A stretch of DNA of 64,000 bases, from the NCBI RefSeq assembly GCF_000020005.1, contig NC_010718.1:1617001-1681000 (forward strand), read 5' to 3'. Source of the DNA: Natranaerobius thermophilus JW/NM-WN-LF (GTDB lineage Bacteria; Bacillota; Natranaerobiia; Natranaerobiales; Natranaerobiaceae). Below the pieces are notes generated by a model. That model made no database searches. It was not told the DNA's origin and saw nothing but the letters and a program-made list of their open reading frames with translations. Below, one piece after another: positions 53,268-62,117 of the stretch; position 1 is the stretch's first letter, and each line of letters begins with the position of its first letter. Made by a program: the position numbers and the translations under genes.

Positions 53268-53702
53268 ATAAAACAAAAAAAATGGCAAAAACTTGCAAAG
53301 CAGGCATGCAGAGACTTAAACTTTAACAGATTGGATATTGTTTTTGCCACAATTGAAGCTGAAAGTAAAGGAAAAAATATCACAGGAGATAACGGACGTG
53401 CTTTTGGTTACGGTCAGGTATGGCTTAAATGGCATTATAATAAGTTGAAAAAAGTAGCAGAATTGCTAGGAAGAAAGATTCCAACCAAGCCTACTAATAT
53501 AGAGGATGAACATGAGTTTACTAAAGTAATTTTGGAAGATGATGAACTATCAATGTATTTAGCAGTAGAAACCATTAAAGAACTTTGGAATAATTCTTGT
53601 GGTTGGGAAGATTTTTTAAAAAAATATGTAGGACCAGCTATTCCAAGTTCGGAACAAAAACGGCGCTCAAAGATATTAAAAAAATATCAGAAAGTTTACT
53701 AA
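53268..53702 (+). CDS. Lysozyme-like / transglycosylase-domain protein, apparent ATA start
   Basis: AAGGAGGAGG lies just upstream of an ATA at 53268, which opens a frame of 144 residues without interruption; the first ordinary start in frame, TTG 53331, has no SD and would remove 21 conserved-looking residues (K-K-W-Q-K-L-A-K-Q-A). The core E-A-E-S-K-G-K-N...A-F-G-Y-G-Q-V is the goose/SLT-type lysozyme active region with a catalytic Glu. Would cleave peptidoglycan; no signal peptide is seen, so export would need help, as with phage endolysins. Confidence 0.65.
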   Translation: MKQKKWQKLAKQACRDLNFNRLDIVFATIEAESKGKNITGDNGRAFGYGQVWLKWHYNKLKKVAELLGRKIPTKPTNIEDEHEFTKVILEDDELSMYLAVETIKELWNNSCGWEDFLKKYVGPAIPSSEQKRRSKILKKYQKVY

Positions 53703-53872
53703 AGTGTGTCCAATGTAGGGTGATAATTATGGGTGGGGTAGCTATTTTTCTATTTTTAATATTCTAGATAGTTGACATATTCACAACTTTCTGCTACTGT
53801 TTATCGGTTAATAGTAAGTTACCCCACTCCACTTTTATCTCTATCTTTTATTTTAATTAAATGAAATAAGTT

Positions 53873-54655
53873 TTAATAATTTAGATGTCCATGATGACTT
53901 TGAAGCCAATTAACAGCTTCTTCTAACATGGCTACAGTTTTATGGTGATTCAAATTAGGATGAATGGTTAACTTTATGCTATCTGGTCTATCTTTGTATA
54001 AATTTTTAATTTCACTGTAAAAGTACCTTTGTGTCTCAAGAGGCACTGAATCATCATCTTCACCATGTTGCATTAATATAGGTCTTGGATAAAGAGACTC
54101 CTTATTAATTAACGGATCATATTTTTGAATATCCTCGGTATCATTATTATATTTTGGTTCTATATTATGTGCATTCATAATTCTATTTTCAGCATCTTGC
54201 CATGCACATGCTCCATTCATAACTATAAGACTAGTGATATTTTGATACATCGCAAAAATACCACTGGCTGTAATTCCACCCATTGAACTTCCCATAACAG
54301 AGATATTATCTGGATCAATGTTAAATGTTGCTTTAAGTTCAGTTAATATTGGTTCAAATTCGTTTAGACTATTTAACACAACTTGCCAGAAGTATTGTTC
54401 CATTATTTGTAAATCATTATATTTAAGTTCACCCCTATCGCCGTGTTTCATCGCATCCGGTATCAAGACATTAAAACCGTGGGCAGCAATAATTTTCCCC
54501 ATAAAATTATAATTTTCTTTCTTAGATGACCAACCATGAAAAATAAAAACTGTAGGAAGATTTTTATCAGTAAATTTTGGTTCAATAAAAACACAAGGGA
54601 TTTGAGCGAGTTCCCTTCTATAACAAGTAATAAAGTCTCCCTGTTTACTTAACAT
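53873..54655 (-). CDS. Alpha/beta-hydrolase (dienelactone/S9-like esterase)
   Basis: 260 residues. Oxyanion loop F-I-F-H-G-W-S-S-K, nucleophile elbow G-S-S-M-G-G, acid in H-G-E-D-D-D-S-V-P and a catalytic His in the N-H-H-K-T-V region. Complete triad. No signal peptide; cytoplasmic esterase or peptidase of the YitV/S9 group. Single gene. Confidence 0.85.
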   Translation of the reverse strand: MLSKQGDFITCYRRELAQIPCVFIEPKFTDKNLPTVFIFHGWSSKKENYNFMGKIIAAHGFNVLIPDAMKHGDRGELKYNDLQIMEQYFWQVVLNSLNEFEPILTELKATFNIDPDNISVMGSSMGGITASGIFAMYQNITSLIVMNGACAWQDAENRIMNAHNIEPKYNNDTEDIQKYDPLINKESLYPRPILMQHGEDDDSVPLETQRYFYSEIKNLYKDRPDSIKLTIHPNLNHHKTVAMLEEAVNWLQSHHGHLNY

Positions 54656-54760
54656 TTAATCACCACCTCTCATCAATGTACATATTATTGTGTTTTCAAT
54701 TATTCTCGTAGGTATATATACTTCATAAATTTTCAATTTCCTCCTAATTTCTGTATAAAG

Positions 54761-54792
54761 TTAGGGGTGCTTAATGCACCCCTAATTATCTT
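54761..54792 (-). terminator. Terminator of the oligopeptide-binding gene
   Basis: TTAGGGGTGC pairs with GCACCCCTAA; T-rich on the reverse side. Confidence 0.75.
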
Positions 54793-54839
54793 GGAACTCT
54801 TATTTGATTTGTAAGTCAGTGGTGGTGACATTGCATTGC

Positions 54840-56558
54840 CTATTCTTGATATTCGGTAATCTCCCATTCATGAATGTTCCACGAAAATGCTTGCCAAGCT
54901 GAAGGTTCGAAGTTTTCTACTCTATTGTTAACAGACCATAAATCTTTGGAGCTGTAAACGAAGATATATGGTAAATCTTTATTTAATAATAAAGCTAATT
55001 CATTATATACTTCTGCTCGATCATCCTGATCAAAGGTTCTAATCCCTTCCTCCATTAACTCTTCTGCCTCTTCATTGTGATAGTAGCCCATATTCCATCC
55101 GTCATCTGCATATTGAACACTGAATATATTGCTAGGATCTGGGTCAGTAGCTAAACTCCATGCCATATTCCACATATCTACTTCTCCACGTTTTTCTACA
55201 TTTACTCTATCCACTAAAGTATTAAATTCATACGACTCTAGTTCCAAATCCACACCTATTTGTGGCCACTGTTCTAAGGCAAGGGTTGTTAAATGCTCAG
55301 ACCATTCATTATCTGCTAAGGTTTCCCACACAATACTTAAGCGTTCACCATCTTCATTGTAGCGATATTCTTCATTTTCATCCCATTCATATCCTGCTTC
55401 CTCAAGCAATTCATTGGCTTTATCCGGATCATATTCATAAAAATTTAATTGGTCTTCATTAGGATAAGCCCAAGATACAGGTGAAAATGGCGTTGCCATA
55501 GGTCTTGCCAGTTCTTCCCCGTACATTCCTTCAATGAATGATTCAATATCTATGGCATAAGCCAAGGCTTGCCTGACTTCTTGATGTTGTAAATGTTCAT
55601 TTTGATGGTTAAGTCCGATATAGGAATAAGAGTTATCTAAGAAAGTAATTGTTTCTTGATGATCTTCTTCTTGTAGCATCTCATAATTTTCGGGAGTTGA
55701 TGATACTGCCACAATATCTGCTTCTGCCGTTTCAACCATAGGGATCTGCTGTTCCGTTTCAATTTCTTCGTAAATTATACGATCTAACTCGGGTTCACCA
55801 TGATAATAATCCTCGAAAGGTTCTAAAATAGCGTGTTCATCCGGGCTATACTCTACTAATTGAAAAGGTCCACTTCCCATAGGATCATTTGTTAAATCGT
55901 GAATTTCTTCGTAGTCATCAAATTCATAATAATGCTTTGGAAGAGCATAAGTTGAGTAATCAAATATATCACCGGCATCGGGTTCTTGGGATTTTACAGT
56001 GAGAGTATAATCATCTTCAACAATAACACCTTCTAATTCATCAGTTTCTCCTGCTCTGTATTCATCAACACCTACAATATTATCTGACCAGCTGGCACGT
56101 GGCCCATCGTAATCTGGATGAGCAGTTACTTCAAGGGTAAATGCAACATCTTCCGCAGTTACTTCTACTCCATCGTGAAATTTCCATCCTTCTCTAAGAT
56201 AAAAAGTGTATTCTAAACCATCGTCGGAAATTTCATAGTCTTTAGCTATGGATCTCTGATCCGTCGTTAATTCACCATTTTCGTCTACTGTAAGCAATGT
56301 ATCATACATCATTCCTATAACCCAAGCATCATATGCCGTAGAGTAAAGAACTGGATTAAAAATTCCATCTAAATCAGTTCCTCCGATAATTAATTCATTA
56401 GGACGTTCAACTGCAGGGTTTTCAACTACGGGTTCTTCGTCTTCTTTTTCTTCCACTTCTTCATCTTTAGCCTCTTCTGGAGGTGCACAAGCACTCAAAG
56501 CCACTCCCATTGTAAGGAGAAAAGCAATAAACAAAACAAATATTTTTCGACTTGACAT
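54840..56558 (-). CDS. Oligopeptide ABC-type substrate-binding lipoprotein (SBP_bac_5)
   Basis: 572 residues, lipobox L-S-A-C, then a Glu-rich linker. Family 5 signature: L-R-E-G-W-K-F-H-D-G-V-E-V-T-A-E-D-V near residue 165, and typical late motif Y-D-P-D-K-A-N-E-L-L-E-E-A-G-Y. It captures peptides or similar solutes outside the cell for an Opp/Dpp importer, but no permease or ATPase gene is present in the window. Extremely acidic surface, as in haloalkaliphiles. Confidence 0.92.
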   Translation of the reverse strand: MSSRKIFVLFIAFLLTMGVALSACAPPEEAKDEEVEEKEDEEPVVENPAVERPNELIIGGTDLDGIFNPVLYSTAYDAWVIGMMYDTLLTVDENGELTTDQRSIAKDYEISDDGLEYTFYLREGWKFHDGVEVTAEDVAFTLEVTAHPDYDGPRASWSDNIVGVDEYRAGETDELEGVIVEDDYTLTVKSQEPDAGDIFDYSTYALPKHYYEFDDYEEIHDLTNDPMGSGPFQLVEYSPDEHAILEPFEDYYHGEPELDRIIYEEIETEQQIPMVETAEADIVAVSSTPENYEMLQEEDHQETITFLDNSYSYIGLNHQNEHLQHQEVRQALAYAIDIESFIEGMYGEELARPMATPFSPVSWAYPNEDQLNFYEYDPDKANELLEEAGYEWDENEEYRYNEDGERLSIVWETLADNEWSEHLTTLALEQWPQIGVDLELESYEFNTLVDRVNVEKRGEVDMWNMAWSLATDPDPSNIFSVQYADDGWNMGYYHNEEAEELMEEGIRTFDQDDRAEVYNELALLLNKDLPYIFVYSSKDLWSVNNRVENFEPSAWQAFSWNIHEWEITEYQE

Positions 56559-56777
56559 TATAAGGTTTCCCCCTCCTAAAATAATCTAACCCACTCCTTT
56601 CAAGACTACAATCATGTTCAATAATGAATTTATCAGATATTTTACTATCACCTCCCTTTTTTTATATCATTAATTGATAGTATCTTTTTTTGAATATTTA
56701 CTATTTGCTTTATTGTATTCAATACTTAAAAAAATTCTACAATAATTTTGATATTTATCTGATTTTTTGTCATAAAA

Positions 56778-56812
56778 AAACAAGCCTTCTTTATTGTGAA
56801 GGCTTGTTTATG
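56778..56812 (-). terminator. Terminator of the mtaD-surE-deoC run
   Basis: On the reverse strand AAACAAGCCTTC pairs with GAAGGCTTGTTT and is followed by TTTTATG. Confidence 0.92.
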
Positions 56813-56841
56813 ATCATCTATAATTTTTATTTTGTTAGAGC

Positions 56842-57504
56842 TTAATTACTCTGGCTTTTAACTATTTCAACACTCTTGCTTGCCCCAATTCTAGTAGCCC
56901 CAGCTTCAATCATCTTTTGAGCGGTTTCTAAGTCCCTTATTCCGCCTGAAGCTTTCACACCGAGTTTTTCACCAACTGTTTTTTTCATTATCTTGACATC
57001 CTCTACTGTAGCTCCACTGCTACTGAAACCAGTGGAGGTTTTCACATAATGGGCACCAGCTCTTTTAGCCAGTTCACAGGCTTTGATTTTTTCTTCATCT
57101 GATAATAAACAGGTTTCGATAATAACCTTTACTACAATGCCAACTGGAACGGTGTTAACAACGCTGGATATATCTTCAATCACTTCCATGTCCTGTTCAT
57201 TTTTTAATAATCCTATATTGATTACCATATCAATTTCACTAGCACCATGTTCTACAGCTTTTTTGGCCTCATATTCTTTGACATCGGTAGCACTAGCCCC
57301 CAGGGGAAACCCTACTACAGAAGCAATTTCGACTTCTGAGTCCTTTAAAAGATTGGCAGCTAAATTAACATGAACAGGGTTTACACATACAGCTTTAAAC
57401 TTATAATCAATAGCTTCTTGACATAATTTTTCAATTTGACCTGGTGTTGCTTCGGGCTTTAATTGAGTATGATCAATAAAAGAATTAATATTATTAATAG
57501 TCAT
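56842..57504 (-). CDS. deoC: Deoxyribose-phosphate aldolase
   Basis: 220 residues from ATG 57504 (TTG 57507 is an alternative). DeoC class I aldolase: Schiff-base lysine in Y-V-K-T-S-T-G-F, helper Lys in V-K-A-S-G-G and Asp in E-I-D-M-V. Splits 2-deoxyribose-5-phosphate into glyceraldehyde-3-phosphate and acetaldehyde. Last gene of a reverse run behind surE, fitting nucleotide salvage; a terminator follows. Confidence 0.95.
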   Translation of the reverse strand: MTINNINSFIDHTQLKPEATPGQIEKLCQEAIDYKFKAVCVNPVHVNLAANLLKDSEVEIASVVGFPLGASATDVKEYEAKKAVEHGASEIDMVINIGLLKNEQDMEVIEDISSVVNTVPVGIVVKVIIETCLLSDEEKIKACELAKRAGAHYVKTSTGFSSSGATVEDVKIMKKTVGEKLGVKASGGIRDLETAQKMIEAGATRIGASKSVEIVKSQSN

Positions 57505-57524
57505 CAAAACTTGCCTCCTTATTA

Positions 57525-58304
57525 TTAGTCATCAAATTCCCAATTAGACAGGCTATTATATAGATTGTAATCGGTCAGATCATATTTAATTGGTGTTACA
57601 GATACATAATTTTCTTTTACAGATGCAACATCTGTCTTAATATCTGATGTATCTTCAATTACTTTTCCTGCCATCCAGTAGTAAGCTTTTCCTCGGGGGT
57701 CAAATCTTTTTTCAAAAATATTTTCATACTGTCTAAATCCTTGCCTGGTAATTTTTACTCCTTTTAATTGATTTGCTTCTACTGCTGGTACATTAACATT
57801 TAATAAAGTACCATTTTCAAACTCCTCAGGATTATCCTTTATAATATTGGCAATGTATGCTGTATAAGATGCAGCAGTAGAATAATCCTCGTAATCGTAA
57901 TCTACTAGTGAAACAGCGATGGATTTAATATTCAAAATAGCAGCTTCCATGGCGCCAGATACAGTACCAGAATAAAGCACATCAGTCCCCAGATTTGCCC
58001 CTCGATTAATGCCAGAAATAACCAAATCAGGTTTTTCATCCATGACAGATTCTACAGCAAGTTTGACACAGTCGGACGGCGTTCCATTAACCGAATAAAA
58101 TGGTATTTCCAGTTTCTCTCCAAGTTTTTTAACATTATTCACCCTTAATGGTTTATGAACAGTAATAGCATGACCAGTAGCACTTTGCTCTCGGTCAGGA
58201 GCTACTACAACAGCCTCAAACTCATCCCTTGAAGCTATTTCTTTAGCCATTGCAAATATACCAGGTGCATAAATTCCATCGTCATTAGTAAGTAAAACTT
58301 TCAT
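57525..58304 (-). CDS. surE: 5'/3'-nucleotidase SurE
   Basis: 259 residues, ATG behind GGAGGG. N-terminal L-L-T-N-D-D-G (metal Asp pair), N-G-T-P-S-D-C-V and S-G-I-N-R-G-A-N-L-G are the family's metal and phosphate sites. Removes phosphate from nucleoside monophosphates. 20 nt separate it from deoC and 32 nt from mtaD, so it is clearly in an operon. Confidence 0.95.
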   Translation of the reverse strand: MKVLLTNDDGIYAPGIFAMAKEIASRDEFEAVVVAPDREQSATGHAITVHKPLRVNNVKKLGEKLEIPFYSVNGTPSDCVKLAVESVMDEKPDLVISGINRGANLGTDVLYSGTVSGAMEAAILNIKSIAVSLVDYDYEDYSTAASYTAYIANIIKDNPEEFENGTLLNVNVPAVEANQLKGVKITRQGFRQYENIFEKRFDPRGKAYYWMAGKVIEDTSDIKTDVASVKENYVSVTPIKYDLTDYNLYNSLSNWEFDD

Positions 58305-58336
58305 AGTCTTCCCTCCAGTTCCAAGTCTGAATCAAT

Positions 58337-59641
58337 TTAATTCTTATCTTGATCAGTAATCATTTTTGCATGTTTATCAGCTTCATGATAAACTTTTTCT
58401 TCATCGATAGTTTGTAAATTTCCGTCTTTCATTACTATTTTCCCATCAATTATTACAGTTGAAACATTATTAGAATTACATGAATAAACAATATTAGCGA
58501 TAGGATCGTGTCTTGGATATAACTCGGCTGAGTTCTTATCAATTACAATAATATCTGCCTTATATTCGGGAGCTAACTTACCTACCTCTGGTAATTTTAG
58601 AGTTTCTCCTCCTTTTATTGTTGCCATTTCTAAAGCAGTGTAAGCATTAATTAAAGTTGGATTTTCATGAAATCCTTTTTGTACCAAAGAACTTAGTCTA
58701 ACTTCTTCTAAAAGGTCGAGATTATTATTGGATGAAGCTCCATCGGTCCCTAAAGAAACTGTTACATTTTCTGATAACATTTTATCAATTGGTGCAATTC
58801 CAGATCCCAATTTTAAATTACTGCCAATGTTGTGACTGACAGAGACGTTATTATCCGCTAATATCCTGATATCTTCATCGTTAACATGTACGCAGTGAGC
58901 AGCTAAAGTTGGAACATCAAATATTCCTAACTCATTAAGATGCTCTACTGGTGATTTATTATATTCTTTATAGTTATCTGTAACTTCACCTTCCGTTTCT
59001 GAAAGGTGGATATGTATAGGCATTTCAAGTTCATGAGCCATTGACAAAGTTTTGTTCAAAAATTCAGGAGGACATGTATACGGAGCATGAGGTCCTAGCA
59101 TACAAGTTATTCTTCCTTCTGCGCCATTATGCCATTTCTTAACAAATTCTTTAGCCTCATATAAGCTGTCATCACCTTTAAATCCAATCATCCCTCTGGA
59201 TAGTGAAGCTCTCATACCACTTTCTTGAACGGCTCTAGCCACATCATCCATAAAAAAGTACATATCAGCAAAGGTAGTGGTTCCACTTTTAATCATTTCT
59301 ACTATAGATAGTAATGTACCCCAGTAAATACTTTCACTTGTTAAGTTTCCTTCTGCAGGCCAAATTTTATTTTCTAGCCAATCCATCAATGACATATCAT
59401 CCGCGTAACTTCTTAATAAACTCATTCCTGCATGTGTGTGGGTGTTTATTAGTCCTGGTAAAACGAAGTTTCCTTGGGCATCAATAATTTCGTGAGCAGT
59501 TTTCTTGGTTTCTTCATCAAAGGGTTCAGAACTGACTTTTTTTATTTTGTCGCCTTCAATGAGAATATATCCCGGGTTTAAAATATCCTCCTTGTCCATA
59601 GTAATGACAACTGCATTTTCAATTAATGTAACTTTAGTCAT
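58337..59641 (-). CDS. mtaD: 5-methylthioadenosine/S-adenosylhomocysteine deaminase
   Basis: 434 residues, ATG behind GGGGGG. Amidohydrolase fold: H-T-H in N-T-H-T-H-A-G-M-S, then H in I-H-I-H-L-S-E-T, H in L-A-A-H-C-V-H and D in L-G-T-D-G-A-S-S. Matches MtaD/TrzN-like deaminases that convert MTA or SAH to the inosyl form. Complete active site. Operon with surE and deoC. Confidence 0.93.
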   Translation of the reverse strand: MTKVTLIENAVVITMDKEDILNPGYILIEGDKIKKVSSEPFDEETKKTAHEIIDAQGNFVLPGLINTHTHAGMSLLRSYADDMSLMDWLENKIWPAEGNLTSESIYWGTLLSIVEMIKSGTTTFADMYFFMDDVARAVQESGMRASLSRGMIGFKGDDSLYEAKEFVKKWHNGAEGRITCMLGPHAPYTCPPEFLNKTLSMAHELEMPIHIHLSETEGEVTDNYKEYNKSPVEHLNELGIFDVPTLAAHCVHVNDEDIRILADNNVSVSHNIGSNLKLGSGIAPIDKMLSENVTVSLGTDGASSNNNLDLLEEVRLSSLVQKGFHENPTLINAYTALEMATIKGGETLKLPEVGKLAPEYKADIIVIDKNSAELYPRHDPIANIVYSCNSNNVSTVIIDGKIVMKDGNLQTIDEEKVYHEADKHAKMITDQDKN

Positions 59642-59713
59642 TAACTATCTTCCCCCTTTTTAAATGCAAGCTGTTTATATAACTTCGTTATTAAATATAA
59701 AATTCCTTTTTTG

Positions 59714-60595
59714 TCATAAATTCCAATTGATTTTTTGACCATTAGTTCTAAAAATTATCGTGCCTGATTGGCCAGTTCTCTCTATATGAATATTTTTTTC
59801 GTCAAGTTTCTCAAGTAATTCCTGTTTAGGAAGATTGCGTTTATTGTCTGAACCTCCTAATATCACTCCCACTTCGGGCTCTATAGATTCTAAAAACATT
59901 CCTGATGTTCCACTGGTATCCCCCATACGAGCTATTTTCAAAATATCAATGTTCTGGTCAAAATTTAGTCTTTGTTCTCCTTTTAAACCTAAACCACCAG
60001 TAAAAAGAAAATTTATTTGACCATATTGTAGATGTAAAACTAAAGAATTTTCTCTGGGATCATTAAATAAGATTTTTTCTGGATATATAATTTCAAGTTT
60101 GGCTATTTCAGATTGATATAATTCATCTCCCCTTCTGGCAATGTGAAAGTCCGTCTCCTTTGTAGCAGCTGTTAAATATTTTCTAAAATAATTTGTTTTT
60201 AAAGCAGTCCCGCTATCGATTGTTTTTTTAACATCAAATCTATCAATTATCTTAGGTGCTCCCCCAATATAATTTGAATAGGGATTAGTAATAATTAACG
60301 CATCAATGGTGTTTACATCAATTTCCTCTAAATAGTCTACTATTGTTTTATTTTCTTCTGGTGAGCCAGTATCGATTACAAAAACTTTATCACTTTTAGG
60401 TAATCTAATTATGCTAACTTCTCCATTTTTTACATCTGGGAAATGAACTTCCATAACTTCTTCTCGTTTTTCGAATCTTTCAATGAAATTGTCTTCACAA
60501 CTAGCTTTAAGCGGTGAAGAAAAAATAATTAGCATCGATATTATCATGGTTATAAACAAGAAAAAGTACCTAATCCCTGACGTTATTAATAACAA
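59714..60595 (-). CDS. ComEC-type metallo-beta-lactamase-fold pseudoenzyme
   Basis: 293 residues, TTG after GGGGTG. An N-terminal hydrophobic segment (export signal or anchor), then an MBL fold like the ComEC C-terminal domain: V-I-D-T-G and F-T-G-G-L-G are in their usual places. The metal motif, expected as H-x-D-x-D-H, reads N-P-Y-S-N-Y-I-G-G, and the usual H-H-G-S reads R-M-G-D. The metal ligands are thus absent, so hydrolysis is not expected. Possibly a binding or structural protein. Confidence 0.8.
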   Translation of the reverse strand: MLLITSGIRYFFLFITMIISMLIIFSSPLKASCEDNFIERFEKREEVMEVHFPDVKNGEVSIIRLPKSDKVFVIDTGSPEENKTIVDYLEEIDVNTIDALIITNPYSNYIGGAPKIIDRFDVKKTIDSGTALKTNYFRKYLTAATKETDFHIARRGDELYQSEIAKLEIIYPEKILFNDPRENSLVLHLQYGQINFLFTGGLGLKGEQRLNFDQNIDILKIARMGDTSGTSGMFLESIEPEVGVILGGSDNKRNLPKQELLEKLDEKNIHIERTGQSGTIIFRTNGQKINWNL

Positions 60596-60673
60596 CTTAT
60601 CACACCCCTGTATATCTTTGTTCTATAATATTTTTGAAATGTGCTTTGACTTTAATAACTTTTCTTTAAAAAT

Positions 60674-61741
60674 TTATTGCTCAGATTTTTTCTGGGATAG
60701 TTGTTTTGCCCTTTCGTACTCTTTTGCGGCTAGATATTGCTCCTGTTTGAGTTGATAAATGAGACCTAATTCAAAGTGAATTTCTTCATTTTTGGGTTCT
60801 ATTCTTAAAGCCTTTTTAAGATGTTTTAATGCTTTATCTAGATCCCCTAAGTAGGTGTATGCTTTTCCTATATATAAGTGAAGTTCCCAATCGCTATTAT
60901 TTGACGTTATCTGTAAAGCTTTTTGAAAGTATTTTACACTTTGAAGAAAGTCTCCAAGATTAAAATAAATAGCACCACAATTAAAATAGATATCCGGAAA
61001 ACTCTCAGTATAGTCACATGCCCTAAGGTAATTAGTAAGTGCTTTCTCTTGTTCTTCTTTATCCACATATATGTTACCTATGGCGTTATAGGCTAATGCT
61101 AGGATTTCCTCATCCTCTACCAATTCAACAACTAGGCGAAATTTTTTTAAGGCTTTATCATATTCACTCTTATAAAAATACGCTAATCCTAAGAAATAAT
61201 GACCCATAATCATATTTGGTTCTTCGGATACTACTTGTTCAAATTCGTTTTTGGCCTCTTCTAACATGGCTAAATTAAAATAACCAAGACCTTTTCTAAA
61301 AGAATGAATACTTTTATTATCTTTATTTTGCTCAGAATTAACTTCATTGGAATGATTTTTCTCGTGGTCTTTATTTCTATAAGCCTCTTTCATACTTGAC
61401 AATTTATCAACCAGTTCCTCATCATATTCTTCGGTACTTTTAGAAAAGGAATTTAATAACTCTAAGTTAGAAACCTCTTCATTAGAAATACCTAAATATG
61501 CTGAAATCAAACTATCATCCAGTTGATCAGGAATATCAATCCCGTATTCGTCTTGTAGATACCAAAGTTTTTCTTCAAATTGTAACCAGTACCCTATACA
61601 CTTATCTATTTCTCTTCTTAATTTTAACAACCGCTCAGTAATATCATTATCATCCTTTTTCTCGGGATCCTGTTCTATATGCTCTTCTATTTTTGATAAC
61701 TCATCGAAAATCTTTTCAAACTCATGTTCAAATTCAAACAA
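60674..61741 (-). CDS. Tetratricopeptide-repeat protein
   Basis: 355 residues, TTG behind GGGGG. The first 130 residues are charged helices without repeats. Residues about 150-350 form at least five to six TPR units with the W/L-G-Y/A-F-A-P pattern (A-Y-N-A-I-G-N-I-Y, Y-F-N-C-G-A-I-Y, Y-I-G-K-A-Y-T-Y-L-G). Cytoplasmic scaffold, partner unknown. 78 nt upstream of the MBL pseudoenzyme on the same strand. Confidence 0.88.
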   Translation of the reverse strand: MFEFEHEFEKIFDELSKIEEHIEQDPEKKDDNDITERLLKLRREIDKCIGYWLQFEEKLWYLQDEYGIDIPDQLDDSLISAYLGISNEEVSNLELLNSFSKSTEEYDEELVDKLSSMKEAYRNKDHEKNHSNEVNSEQNKDNKSIHSFRKGLGYFNLAMLEEAKNEFEQVVSEEPNMIMGHYFLGLAYFYKSEYDKALKKFRLVVELVEDEEILALAYNAIGNIYVDKEEQEKALTNYLRACDYTESFPDIYFNCGAIYFNLGDFLQSVKYFQKALQITSNNSDWELHLYIGKAYTYLGDLDKALKHLKKALRIEPKNEEIHFELGLIYQLKQEQYLAAKEYERAKQLSQKKSEQ

Positions 61742-61925
61742 TCCTAATCCCCCTATTTGTCAATATATACTACATACTTCTTAATTGATTTTACTCTTTA
61801 AATCTTATATAATCGTGATAAATCAAAGAACAATTAATACTAAAAAATTCAATTACGATTTGAAAGTATCTAATAATATTTACATTTATCAGTAGCCAGG
61901 GATATTTGTTATTGGAGTGATGCAA

Positions 61926-62081
61926 ATGAAAATTTCAAATTTGATTATAGTCTTAATTTTAATAGTAGCTGCTTTTGGTATAGGTTTTCTAGTCGGTTTT
62001 AGTTACATTGGAGATAGTCCAGCAGGGCTTTTTGACCCTGAAACCTGGAGAACTTTTATTCATAGGTTGAGATCTTTTTAA
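61926..62081 (+). CDS. 51-residue membrane peptide
   Basis: ATG 61926 with GGAG 8 nt upstream, TAA 62079-62081. One N-terminal helix (L-I-I-V-L-I-L-I-V-A-A-F-G-I-G-F-L-V-G-F), then a short amphipathic tail ending H-R-L-R-S-F. It lies 36 nt before the MurE-like gene and is probably co-transcribed with it. Family unknown. Confidence 0.65.
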   Translation: MKISNLIIVLILIVAAFGIGFLVGFSYIGDSPAGLFDPETWRTFIHRLRSF

Positions 62082-62117
62082 ACTCAACGAAGATTATTAT
62101 ACTCTGAGGTGAATAAT

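Noticed and set aside
52701-53702. Prophage remnant
   Set aside because: Only a holin-like and a lysozyme-like gene; no integrase, capsid, tail or attachment sites in the neighbourhood.
53733-53826. GTGGGGTA and TACCCCAC arms around a ~75-nt loop
   Set aside because: Loop too long and no T-tract; probably coincidental.
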